The notes beneath the pieces were generated by a model. It did not search any database and was not told where the DNA came from. It worked only from the letters and a program-made list of their open reading frames with translations. Below are positions 1 to 6,187 of a DNA stretch of 6,534 nt, piece by piece. How positions within the stretch are numbered: the first letter of the stretch is position 1; each line of letters begins with the position of its first letter. A program made the position numbers and the translations under genes. This DNA comes from Erysipelotrichaceae bacterium (GTDB taxonomy: Bacteria; Bacillota_I; Bacilli_A; Erysipelotrichales; Coprobacillaceae): the NCBI GenBank assembly GCA_021202205.1, contig JAJQDJ010000100.1, positions 1 through 6,534 of the forward strand, read 5' to 3'.

Positions 1-75
1 GAAAGGAACAGGTAGTGAAAAGCCTAAATATTATACCAAGCTTTGACACTACCATTATTTTTATGAGGTGATAAG

Positions 76-904
76 ATGAAAGTTGGATTAGTTTTAGAAG
101 GTGGCGCTATGCGTGGCATGTTTACAACTGGTGTTTTAGATACTTTTTTAGATAATGATATCATATATTGGTGTATCAGCAGGTGCTTTATTTGGCGTTA
201 ATTATGTGTCTAAACAAAAAGGAAGAGCTGTTCGTTATAATAAACGTTTTAATAGTGATAAGAATTATATGGGTATTAAACCATTATTAAAAGAAGGCAA
301 TATTATCAATACACAATACGCTTATGAAGAAGTCCCTACAAAATTAGATCCTTTTGATGATAAAGCCTATATGGAATCAGATATACCCTTTTATGCAGTT
401 GTCACAAATATAGAAACAGGGGAACCTGAATATATGCTTCTTCAAAGCATATTTAGACAAATGGATACACTACGTGCATCAGGATCTATGCCTTTTGTAT
501 CTAAACCTGTAAAAATTAATAAGCAATATTATTTAGATGGTGGTATTTCTGATAGTATTCCCTTTGTATGGATGCAAAAACAGGGCTATGATAAATTAAT
601 TGTTGTTCTTACAAGAGATATGAGTTATCGTAAGGAACCCATGTCTAAATCATTAATTAACTTGTTTTATCATAAATATCCTAACTTAGCAAAGCAACTG
701 ATTGAACGTCATAAAGTATATAATGATTCTGTAGAACTTTTAAGTAAATGGGAAAAAGAAGGAAAAGCATTTGTTATTAGACCATCTGTACCTATTGAAA
801 TTGGTAGAATAGAAAGTAATCCTGATAAATTAGAAGAAGTTTATCAATTAGGAATAAAAGATGCTCTTAATGATTTAGAAGCATTAAAAGACTATATCTC
901 ATGA
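76..904 (+). pseudogene. Patatin-like phospholipase (YjjU/RssA-type), frameshifted
   Basis: Patatin-like serine acylhydrolases cleave acyl chains from lipids with a Ser-Asp dyad. The gene starts at ATG 76 after a good SD (GAGGTG, 65-70, 5-nt spacing). Codons 8-14 give the oxyanion-hole motif EGGAMRG. The frame then fails: it reads on to TAA at 199-201 after 41 codons. The remainder of the protein is in the +1 frame from about 164, with the nucleophile elbow GVSAG (170-184) and the LDGG aspartate motif (536-547). Only about 4 nt lie between the Ile codon at 160-162 and the Ile before GVSAG, where relatives as I recall them have about five residues, so roughly 11 nt seem to be missing. Restored length would be about 280 aa, usual for the family. 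An ATG at 155 opens the downstream frame, but it lacks an SD and the product would lack the oxyanion loop. The end overlaps the next gene by 4 nt (ATGA). Family call is strong; whether the lesion is real is uncertain. Confidence 0.85.
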
Positions 905-1635
905 TACTATACTTTTCAGCAACCAATAACAGTCAATACGTAGCAGAAATGATAGCTGAGCAAACGCATGATTTTGCTTATTCAATATTAGATATCCAAA
1001 ACATACAAATTATCGATCAATATTTAGGGTTTGTGTTTCCAACATATTTGTGGGGATTACCATCCATTGTTGATGAATATATGAAAAATATATTGATAAA
1101 TGTTGATGATCATACTTATATTTATTTTGTTGCTACTTATGGTACGACAAGTGGACAAACAGGTAGATTTATGGAACAATATTTAGCCCGTAAAAATCTC
1201 AAAATATCTGCAATATATGGTGTTAAAATGGTGGATAGCTATACACCTATATTTGATTTAACTAATCAAGATAAAATTAAAAAAATACAACAAAAAGAGA
1301 ATCCACAAATACAGGAAATAATCAAACATATCAGCAATAAAGATAAAGGCAACTATATGAAAAATATAATACCTATGCCACTTGTGAAAATTGGACATGC
1401 TGTTTATGAACCTGTGAGAAAAACCAAACATTTTCATGTAGAAAGACAATGTATTGGTTGCGGATTATGTGCCATAAACTGTCCTATTCAAGCTATTGAA
1501 ATAAAAAACAATAGACCAATATGGATAAAAGATAAGTGTGTCATGTGTTTACGTTGCTTACATCATTGTCCAAAGTTTGCGATTCAATATGGCAATATAA
1601 CTAAAAAACATGGTCAATATAAACATTTATTATAA
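901..1635 (+). CDS. EFR1-type flavodoxin/2x[4Fe-4S] ferredoxin fusion
   Basis: A 244-aa protein of the EFR1 family, an N-terminal flavodoxin-like domain joined to a bacterial-type ferredoxin; presumably a cytoplasmic electron carrier whose partner is unknown. The flavodoxin part (about 1-165) has a phosphate-binding loop FSATNNS (5-11), FPTYLWGLP (46-54) and ATYGTTSG (78-85). The C-terminal part carries two complete cluster motifs: C184, C187, C190, C194 and C213, C216, C219, C223. The tail KKHGQY matches the usual C-terminus of this family. The phosphate loop has Asn where FSGTGNS-like relatives have the second Gly. ATG 901 lies inside the stop of the patatin gene (ATGA) and no clear SD precedes it, so translation probably depends on coupling with the upstream gene, which is frameshifted. 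Length and both cluster sets look complete. The family assignment is confident; the physiological role is not known. Confidence 0.9.
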   Translation: MILYFSATNNSQYVAEMIAEQTHDFAYSILDIQNIQIIDQYLGFVFPTYLWGLPSIVDEYMKNILINVDDHTYIYFVATYGTTSGQTGRFMEQYLARKNLKISAIYGVKMVDSYTPIFDLTNQDKIKKIQQKENPQIQEIIKHISNKDKGNYMKNIIPMPLVKIGHAVYEPVRKTKHFHVERQCIGCGLCAINCPIQAIEIKNNRPIWIKDKCVMCLRCLHHCPKFAIQYGNITKKHGQYKHLL

Positions 1636-1665
1636 AACCAGTTATCATTTACGATAACTGGTTTT
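1634..1665. terminator. Bidirectional intrinsic terminator
   Basis: A perfect 13-bp stem (1634-1646 pairing with 1653-1665) encloses a 6-nt loop. The core is CCAGTTATC/GATAACTGG, flanked by AAAA and TTTT. On the + strand the hairpin ends in TTTT then CCTT; on the - strand it ends in TTTT then ATAATAAA. It can therefore stop both the patatin-EFR1 transcript and the converging operon that ends in deoC. It overlaps the stop codon of EFR1 and the last codons of deoC, so both 3' ends share one element. Confidence 0.9.
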
Positions 1666-2334
1666 CCTTATCAAATCCTTCTAAAATTTTAAACGATGAA
1701 CTTGTACCTATTCTAGTAGCTCCTGCTTCTATCATAGCTTTACAAGTCTCATAGTCTCTAATACCACCTGCTGCTTTAACCTCTACATCATCACCAACAG
1801 TTTCTTTCATAAGCTTAACGTTTTCTACCGTAGCTCCATTTGTTCCAAAACCAGTACTCGTTTTAACAAAGTTAGGCTTAACCTTTTTAGCAATCTTACA
1901 TACTTCAATAATTTCATCTTTTGTAAGATAACAAGTTTCTAAAATAACTTTAGATAACACATTATTTTCTTTACAAACTGAAACAATCTGCATCATTTCT
2001 TCTTCGATATAAGCAAGATTGCCAGATTTTAATTCACCAATATTGATCACATAATCTATTTCATCTGCTCCATCTTGTATGGCTTGCTTTGTTTCTGCAA
2101 CTTTTGTTTCAATCGTTGTTTGTCCAAGTGGAAAAGATATAGCTGCACCTACATGCACCTTTGAATCCTTAAGAAATTCTCTACACCATTTAACAGGCGA
2201 TGATTAATAGCCACCATTGCAAAACCATTATCATCAGCTTCCTGACATAATTATTTAAAATCTTCTTTTGATGCATAAGGTTTCAGTAATGTATGATCAA
2301 ACATACTAGCTAATTGCTGTCTTGAAATATTCAT
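1649..2334 (-). pseudogene. deoC: Deoxyribose-phosphate aldolase, nonsense + frameshift
   Basis: DeoC splits 2-deoxyribose-5-phosphate into glyceraldehyde-3-phosphate and acetaldehyde in deoxynucleoside catabolism. The natural start is ATG 2334, with GGAGG at 2348-2344 (9-nt spacing). Translation gives an expected N-terminus including DHTLLKP, then meets TAA at 2253-2251 (codon 28, in DFK*LCQEADDNGF). Past this the frame keeps to family sequence up to MVAIN, then shifts. Restoring one base near 2203-2204 would give NSSPVKWCREFLKDSK, which runs into VHVGAAISFPLGQ. The remaining frame (2158-1649, 169 aa) is open and holds VKTSTGFG, with the Schiff-base lysine, and KAAGGI. That piece lacks the first strand and the DHTLLK aspartate, so it should not be active alone. 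It is last in the operon, 1 nt after the alpha/beta hydrolase stop. No other deo genes are visible. The presence of two independent lesions makes pseudogene status likely unless the read quality is poor. Confidence 0.88.
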
Positions 2335-2335
2335 T

Positions 2336-3232
2336 TTAAATTACCTCCGTATTTATAAATTCATTAATGGACAATGAATAATCATTATCTTTGCCTTCTA
2401 ATTCATAAAGATGATCTTCTTTAAGTGGTAATAACATTTTTTGAGATGCATTATTATTATAAAGTGAAAACACACTCCTAAAAGATACTTCCTTATCATC
2501 TTTAGAATGAACATATATAGTTGGAATTGTATTTTTCTTTACAAAAGTTTTTGTATCCAATTTTCTTATATCAATATTCATTTCCTTTTTTATTACTTGA
2601 CGTACAACTGGTCCACAAATAGTTGCATTAATCTTAGTGTCTCTTTGACATCTCTTAGACAAATAAGTATATCCATTATCATATGCACCTTCACTAATAA
2701 TAAGTTTAACATTCTTTAATTTATCCAAACTCGATGTATTCAATATCGTATTGGCTCCAACCCCATGTCCATACATAATAATAGAATGATCATCACCATA
2801 CTTACTAACAACATAGGAATTAAAGAATATCAAATCAGTAATATCTCTATAACCCAATCCTCTAATATAACCATCACTCAATCCATGAGCACTACTATCA
2901 ACCATTAAAATATTTGCATTATCAATAATAGATTGTAAATAATGCACAGTTTTAATCAAATGATAGGCTGATTCCATTAACCCATGTAAACATATAATAG
3001 TCTTATCTGCATTCTCTTTTTCAATCAAATAACCTGATAAATATAAACCTTTATGATTTTTAATTTGAATTCTTTGAGCACCTAATTCTTCATACCAGTT
3101 TTCTTGTTCCATCTTACTTAAATGTTCACGATACAAAACCTTTTTTCCATAATCATAAGCCAAAGCCACACTTGACGAAGCAACTGCTGTCAAAGTTACA
3201 GCTGTACCAATATAAACATTTTTCTTTTTCAC
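2336..3232 (-). CDS. Membrane-anchored alpha/beta hydrolase (YqkD-like), nucleophile Ser absent
   Basis: A 298-aa alpha/beta-hydrolase-fold protein resembling the YqkD-type group. A basic start (MKKKN) is followed by a hydrophobic stretch (about residues 7-26) that looks like a signal anchor, putting the domain outside the membrane. Landmarks are the oxyanion strand LHG (82-84), DSSAHGLSDG (112-121, the usual DxRGHGxSxG region), acid D246 in SKDD, and a candidate catalytic His, H274. The nucleophile elbow, normally GxSxG, reads GHGVG (155-159), so residue 157 is Gly (codon GGG). Classical hydrolysis should not be possible; the protein may be a pseudoenzyme or a decaying gene. GTG 3232 is chosen as start because it overlaps the stop of the upstream gene (GTGA) and lies 11 nt from AAGGAG (3249-3244). 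The alternative GTG 3244 overlaps that SD. The natural substrate is unknown. Confidence 0.82.
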   Translation of the reverse strand: MKKKNVYIGTAVTLTAVASSSVALAYDYGKKVLYREHLSKMEQENWYEELGAQRIQIKNHKGLYLSGYLIEKENADKTIICLHGLMESAYHLIKTVHYLQSIIDNANILMVDSSAHGLSDGYIRGLGYRDITDLIFFNSYVVSKYGDDHSIIMYGHGVGANTILNTSSLDKLKNVKLIISEGAYDNGYTYLSKRCQRDTKINATICGPVVRQVIKKEMNIDIRKLDTKTFVKKNTIPTIYVHSKDDKEVSFRSVFSLYNNNASQKMLLPLKEDHLYELEGKDNDYSLSINEFINTEVI

Positions 3233-4449
3233 TTTAAATACCACTCCTTAAAATTATCCATTAATAAATTATTAATATTCATCACTTGTTCAAATGAACT
3301 TAAACGATAGTTGTCATTTTCCATTCTAGCACCAAAGAATTGAATAGCTCCTACCAATTCATCCTTCACCTTAAGTTTCATAGATGCAGGCATTTCTTCA
3401 ATTGGAAAGCAACTAAATATAAACGTATTATAGTCACGATGGAATAAATCCAATAATATATCATATCCTTCTGCTTTTATTAAAGAATTACCCAAGGCCA
3501 AATCCAAATCATGATTGGCTACTGTCATCATGTTATTAATCAGCATTCTTAATAATTTTAATACTACTCCATAATACTGATCAAAATTATTATGATATAT
3601 ATAATAAATATAAGAAAATATAAGATTTTCATTTTCTTTTTCTTCATCTTTATCACATAATACAAACTCTTTTTCTAATCTTTCCATAATGACTGAAGAT
3701 ATACGATATTGTGATAATAAAACCTTACCAAAATCTGTCATAATAGCAAGAGTAAAACGTGTATGCATACATAGTGTTTTTAATGCTTGTAATAATTCAT
3801 TAGGAACTACCTCATAAAACTTATCTAGATGTTTATAAACCATACGAATGATTTTTCTGATAAAATAGAGATGATATTGATATTCAGTATCTAAATATTG
3901 GAAATTAATACCGTCCCAATAATGTTCATAAAGTATAACATCGAACAAAAGATTAACAGTATCCATAAATTTCTTATATTCTTTACGTTTTATTTGATTT
4001 TTCAAATAAGGTATCAGTAACTTATAAAATTGATCAATAGTATTTTGATTAATACCTTGATGATATTTCATATAGTTGAAGACATCACGTAAATCCATAG
4101 GTTCCAATACAAACGTTTCTTCTAATTCATGCTTAATGAATTTTTCATAGAGAGAAAAATGTAGAAGACGTTTTTGATCATTTTGTTTTAATAATCTTGT
4201 CACAACATCCTTAACAATAAAAGTTTGTTCTTGTTCATGAAGATTTTCAGAAAAAGTATAAGTAATTTTGTTTTCACAGGAAACATCTAAATAAATATCT
4301 ATTTGGCGAAAGTTTGTATCTAACATATAATAATGAAACTTGAATTCATTATTATCAATACGATAGCCACTATGAAATACATATTTACCTCTGTATTGTG
4401 CCCAGTTTGTATCTAAGTAATCTTGTAATACTTTCTTATCTAATGGCAT
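3229..4449 (-). CDS. Unrecognised 406-aa protein, mostly helical
   Basis: I do not recognise this family. The protein has no signal peptide or clear membrane span and should be cytoplasmic. Residues about 20-80 alternate hydrophobic and polar residues like a small beta-rich domain (FKFHYYML, IDIYLDVS, KITYTFS). From about residue 85 the sequence looks helical, with many Leu, Ile, Tyr and Lys, and could be a helical-repeat scaffold, though no repeat unit is obvious. No catalytic motif, nucleotide-binding loop or cysteine cluster is seen. Tyr and Phe are frequent (for example YIYYIYHNNFDQYY). ATG 4449 has an excellent SD, AGGAGG (4461-4456), that overlaps the stop of the preceding small gene. 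Its own stop overlaps the GTG of the hydrolase gene by 4 nt, so the genes are probably translated together. The open frame is clean and long, so it is certainly a gene. Confidence 0.85.
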   Translation of the reverse strand: MPLDKKVLQDYLDTNWAQYRGKYVFHSGYRIDNNEFKFHYYMLDTNFRQIDIYLDVSCENKITYTFSENLHEQEQTFIVKDVVTRLLKQNDQKRLLHFSLYEKFIKHELEETFVLEPMDLRDVFNYMKYHQGINQNTIDQFYKLLIPYLKNQIKRKEYKKFMDTVNLLFDVILYEHYWDGINFQYLDTEYQYHLYFIRKIIRMVYKHLDKFYEVVPNELLQALKTLCMHTRFTLAIMTDFGKVLLSQYRISSVIMERLEKEFVLCDKDEEKENENLIFSYIYYIYHNNFDQYYGVVLKLLRMLINNMMTVANHDLDLALGNSLIKAEGYDILLDLFHRDYNTFIFSCFPIEEMPASMKLKVKDELVGAIQFFGARMENDNYRLSSFEQVMNINNLLMDNFKEWYLK

Positions 4450-4459
4450 AAAACTCCTC

Positions 4460-4708
4460 CTAATCTAAATGATGTGCTTTTTTAAAGCGGGGATAAAAAT
4501 CACTTCTAACATATTGAACAGCTATATTTCTAACGACCTCTCTAGAATAATCTCCACCAATGGAAATAGCTGTATCCATAATTTCCTCAGTAAGAATTGT
4601 AAGATATTCATCACTTAAAACTATGTTTTCTAAAGCTATGGTTGTTCTTACTATTTCTTTACATTCATCAATATAATCTTTTTTATCTATATCTGTAATA
4701 TGATCCAT
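4460..4708 (-). CDS. Unrecognised small acidic/helical protein, 82 aa
   Basis: A small soluble protein I do not recognise, the first gene of the operon driven by the promoter at 4730-4757. It starts MDHITDIDKKDY, is predominantly helix-like, contains a single Cys and ends in FKKAHHLD. ATG 4708 is preferred: AAGGAT (4723-4718) lies 9 nt upstream. The longer reading from GTG 4717 (three more residues) would sit directly against the SD. The stop lies 10 nt before the start of the 406-aa gene and overlaps that gene's SD, so the two are likely made together. A regulatory or partner role for the 406-aa protein is possible, but that is context only. Confidence 0.75.
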   Translation of the reverse strand: MDHITDIDKKDYIDECKEIVRTTIALENIVLSDEYLTILTEEIMDTAISIGGDYSREVVRNIAVQYVRSDFYPRFKKAHHLD

Positions 4709-4729
4709 TGTTATCACATCCTTGAAGTT

Positions 4730-4757
4730 ATTATAACATTTTAAATGAACTTTAAAA
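4730..4757 (-). promoter_or_regulatory. Extended -10 promoter for the 82-aa/406-aa/hydrolase/deoC operon
   Basis: Read on the - strand, TATAAT occupies 4735-4730 and is preceded by TGT, making an extended -10 (TGTTATAAT). The -35 is poor: TTTTAA at 4757-4752 with 16-bp spacing. The leader to ATG 4708 would be about 15 nt. The -35 region and most of the spacer lie within a perfect inverted repeat (4738-4758), so the promoter may be controlled by a protein binding there. Confidence 0.65.
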
Positions 4758-4758
4758 T
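4738..4758. repeat. Perfect AT-rich inverted repeat, possible operator
   Basis: The arms ATTTTAAA (4738-4745) and TTTAAAAT (4751-4758) are exact reverse complements around a 5-nt centre (TGAAC). The repeat starts 3 nt after the PHP gene stop in its own direction and runs to within 2 bp of the -10 box of the next operon. The position suits a repressor site. As an RNA hairpin it would be pure A-U and without a clean U tail, so it is a weak terminator candidate for the PHP gene. Confidence 0.55.
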
Positions 4759-4761
4759 AAA

Positions 4762-5520
4762 TTATTGAAAAAATCTTATTTCTTCTGTTAATTCTATTCC
4801 TAAGTTTTTTAAATATGCTTTAGCTTTATTATACGTATCTATGTCTGACAAAATGAAAGGTTCATGAGCATCACTACCAATAATAACTTTATTACCCATT
4901 TCCTTAGCTAATTCAAAGAAAGCAGTACTAGGATAATGACGATGATATTTATAACCTAATAGATTAAATTCTAATGGTGTATCAGTATCTAAAGCTGCCT
5001 GACATAAACGTTTCATTTGTGCTTGATAATAATTAATATCTTTATCATAATATGCTAAATCTGGATGAGCTAAGTAGCTATATAAGCCTGTATGTAATCC
5101 TTCAATACATAAGTCAATATATTTATTTAATTCTTCTTTAGTAAGCTCTCCACCAAAATATATACCATATTCATCACTTTCATCGTAGTGATTACCCAAA
5201 ATAATATAATCCAACTTATAATCTTTAATGGTTTGCTTAAGCCAAGGCATATATTTTGGAAAATATTCACATTCTAAGCCTATTTTTATACTAATTTGAT
5301 TCTTATATTTATCTTTTAGATAAGATAAAGTATTAACATAATCAGCTAATTTATCTTCTTCCATACGCATAGTGGCATGATAAGATGAATCATACCTCCA
5401 AGGTGTATGATCACTAAAGCCTAATTCTGTATATCCTGCTTTGATAGCATTTAATATATAATCCTCTTCACGCCCTATTGCATGATAACAACGTTTAGTG
5501 TGAGTATGATAATTTTTCAT
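4762..5520 (-). CDS. PHP-domain histidinol-phosphatase-like phosphoesterase (HisK-type)
   Basis: A 252-aa PHP-family metal-dependent phosphoesterase, most like the HisK-type histidinol phosphatases, which remove phosphate from L-histidinol phosphate. The metal-binding residues expected of the family are all visible: H5 and H7 (HTH), H13, D37/H38 (SDHTPW), a Glu in GLECEY (E83 or E85), H111 (GNH), H152 (AHPD), and D217/H219 (SDAH). Length is normal. ATG 5520 is chosen because the protein begins with the HTH motif of the fold, and it has an SD (GAGAGGA) 5 nt upstream and a promoter behind that. The open frame extends further upstream but only into non-coding DNA and the next gene. No other his genes are seen, so the real substrate may be another phosphate ester. 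It appears monocistronic, though read-through into the next operon is possible. Confidence 0.9.
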   Translation of the reverse strand: MKNYHTHTKRCYHAIGREEDYILNAIKAGYTELGFSDHTPWRYDSSYHATMRMEEDKLADYVNTLSYLKDKYKNQISIKIGLECEYFPKYMPWLKQTIKDYKLDYIILGNHYDESDEYGIYFGGELTKEELNKYIDLCIEGLHTGLYSYLAHPDLAYYDKDINYYQAQMKRLCQAALDTDTPLEFNLLGYKYHRHYPSTAFFELAKEMGNKVIIGSDAHEPFILSDIDTYNKAKAYLKNLGIELTEEIRFFQ

Positions 5521-5542
5521 AGTATTCCTCTCTTTCGATGAA

Positions 5543-5570
5543 ATTATAACATGTTTTGCATCTTTCTCAA
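5543..5570 (-). promoter_or_regulatory. Promoter of the PHP phosphatase gene
   Basis: On the - strand, TTGAGA (5570-5565) and TATAAT (5548-5543) are separated by 16 bp, and TGT before TATAAT makes an extended -10. Transcription should start near 5536, giving a leader of about 16 nt that includes the SD. This is the best-matching promoter in the window. A pair of direct repeats overlaps the edge of the -35. Confidence 0.8.
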
Positions 5571-5587
5571 GAACTTCATAAGAACTT
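5569..5587. repeat. Two direct repeats AAGAACTT, 11 bp apart
   Basis: AAGAACTT occurs at 5569-5576 and again at 5580-5587, one helical turn apart. On the - strand it reads AAGTTCTT twice, immediately upstream of and touching the -35 of the PHP gene promoter. Tandem boxes at 11-bp period near a -35 are typical of OmpR/PhoB-type response regulator sites. That assignment is inference; no regulator is encoded here. Confidence 0.5.
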
Positions 5588-5593
5588 AACAAA

Positions 5594-5618
5594 AAGTATG
5601 TTATAACAGTGCATACTT
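5594..5618. repeat. Inverted repeat AAGTATG-N11-CATACTT
   Basis: Seven-bp perfect arms (5594-5600 and 5612-5618) flank an 11-nt centre containing TTATAAC. The element lies between the VOC gene terminator and the PHP gene promoter. On the - strand the centre includes TGTTATAAC, which could be a second, weaker extended -10 with a poor -35. It may be a protein-binding site or an upstream promoter. Confidence 0.4.
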
Positions 5619-5661
5619 GCCATAAAAAAAGTTTTTCATAAACTATCGAGAAAGTGAAAAG

Positions 5662-5681
5662 CAGGAATCTAGTGATTCCTG
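5662..5681 (-). terminator. Intrinsic terminator after the VOC gene
   Basis: An 8-bp perfect stem CAGGAATC/GATTCCTG (5662-5669 with 5674-5681) has a 4-nt loop. On the - strand it is followed by CTTTTCACTTT, a moderate U-rich tail. It starts 2 nt after the VOC gene stop, so it probably ends the HAD-VOC transcript. On the + strand TTTTATT follows, but no + strand gene is nearby. Confidence 0.75.
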
Positions 5682-5683
5682 TT

Positions 5684-6187
5684 TTATTGACCATATTTTT
5701 TCTGATCTTCTTCAATGTTACCTTTAAATTGTAGTGACTTATCAGTATATTGCATGATTTCAAACTTGTTACCATCAGGATCATGGATCCACATTTGCCA
5801 AGTTTCCGATTGACCTTTATTAGGCTCAATATCTATATTGATGCCTGCTCTAATAAGTTCTTCTTTAGCCTTAAAAATGTCATCAACCATTAAAGCAAAA
5901 TGAGAATAACCTAAACGTGTATCAGGTACTTCATGAGCTAACTGTCCTTCTGCTTTTGGAAATAATTCTAAATATTGACCTGGCGCTAATTCAATAAATA
6001 TATAAGCAATACCAGTAGGATTAATTTCAGCTTGCTTTTCCCAATAACCTCTATCACTTTTACCCTTATATGCTTCATAACGCATAATGATTTTTGCATT
6101 TAAGCCTAATTTATATTCATAAAAATCGCGCATAGCAGCCATATTATCTGTATAAAAAGATAAATGCATTACTTCATTAAATTTCAT
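5684..6187 (-). CDS. VOC (glyoxalase/dioxygenase-fold) metalloprotein
   Basis: A 167-aa protein of the vicinal-oxygen-chelate superfamily, which includes lactoylglutathione lyase (glyoxalase I). Two beta-alpha-beta-beta-beta modules are visible: about 5-77 (HLSFYTDNMAAMRDFYEYKL to YLELF) and about 92-148 (YSHFALMVDD to HDPDGNKFEIMQY). The usual four metal ligands are present as H8, E74, H96 and E143, so it is likely an active metalloenzyme. The substrate is unknown; a glyoxalase I-like role is plausible but not shown. ATG 6187 overlaps the stop of the HAD gene (ATGA) and has an AAAGGAA SD at 6201-6195 with 7-nt spacing. The terminator at 5662-5681 follows. The promoter must be outside the window or upstream of the HAD gene. 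Confidence 0.88.
   Translation of the reverse strand: MKFNEVMHLSFYTDNMAAMRDFYEYKLGLNAKIIMRYEAYKGKSDRGYWEKQAEINPTGIAYIFIELAPGQYLELFPKAEGQLAHEVPDTRLGYSHFALMVDDIFKAKEELIRAGINIDIEPNKGQSETWQMWIHDPDGNKFEIMQYTDKSLQFKGNIEEDQKKYGQ

Noticed and set aside
43..48. TTGACA as a -35 for the patatin gene
   Set aside because: No acceptable -10 lies 16-18 bp downstream; the first similar hexamer (GATAAG at 70-75) is 21 bp away and overlaps the SD-start region.
1..71. 3' end of an upstream + strand gene
   Set aside because: Two frames are open from the left edge (stops at 44-46 and 69-71), the second ending inside the patatin SD. Either could be a gene end, but about 14 and 22 codons without recognisable motifs do not allow a call.
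144..149. Programmed or phase-variable slippage on a T6 run in the patatin gene
   Set aside because: The run is short and the frame that would be entered has TAG at 149-151, so slippage there could not restore the protein.
1258..1449. Open frame on the - strand inside the EFR1 gene
   Set aside because: Antisense shadow of a well-supported gene; Phe/Tyr-rich composition from A-rich codons and no SD or family similarity.
1649..2158. A complete deoC of 169 aa starting at ATG 2158
   Set aside because: The normal DeoC N-terminus, including DHTLLKP, is readable upstream from ATG 2334 with a good SD, interrupted by a stop and a 1-nt loss. No SD fits 2158.
2507..2719. Open frame on the + strand inside the alpha/beta hydrolase gene
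   Set aside because: Antisense shadow, low-complexity Ile/Ser/Phe composition, no start signals.
3242..3244. GTG 3244 as start of the alpha/beta hydrolase
   Set aside because: It overlaps the SD AAGGAG itself, leaving no spacing; GTG 3232 has a workable spacing and overlaps the preceding stop.
5521..5829. In-frame N-terminal extension of the PHP phosphatase back to 5829
   Set aside because: The extension runs through the promoter, the repeats, the terminator and the end of the VOC gene. It has no family similarity, and the HTH metal motif at the fold's N-terminus begins right after ATG 5520.
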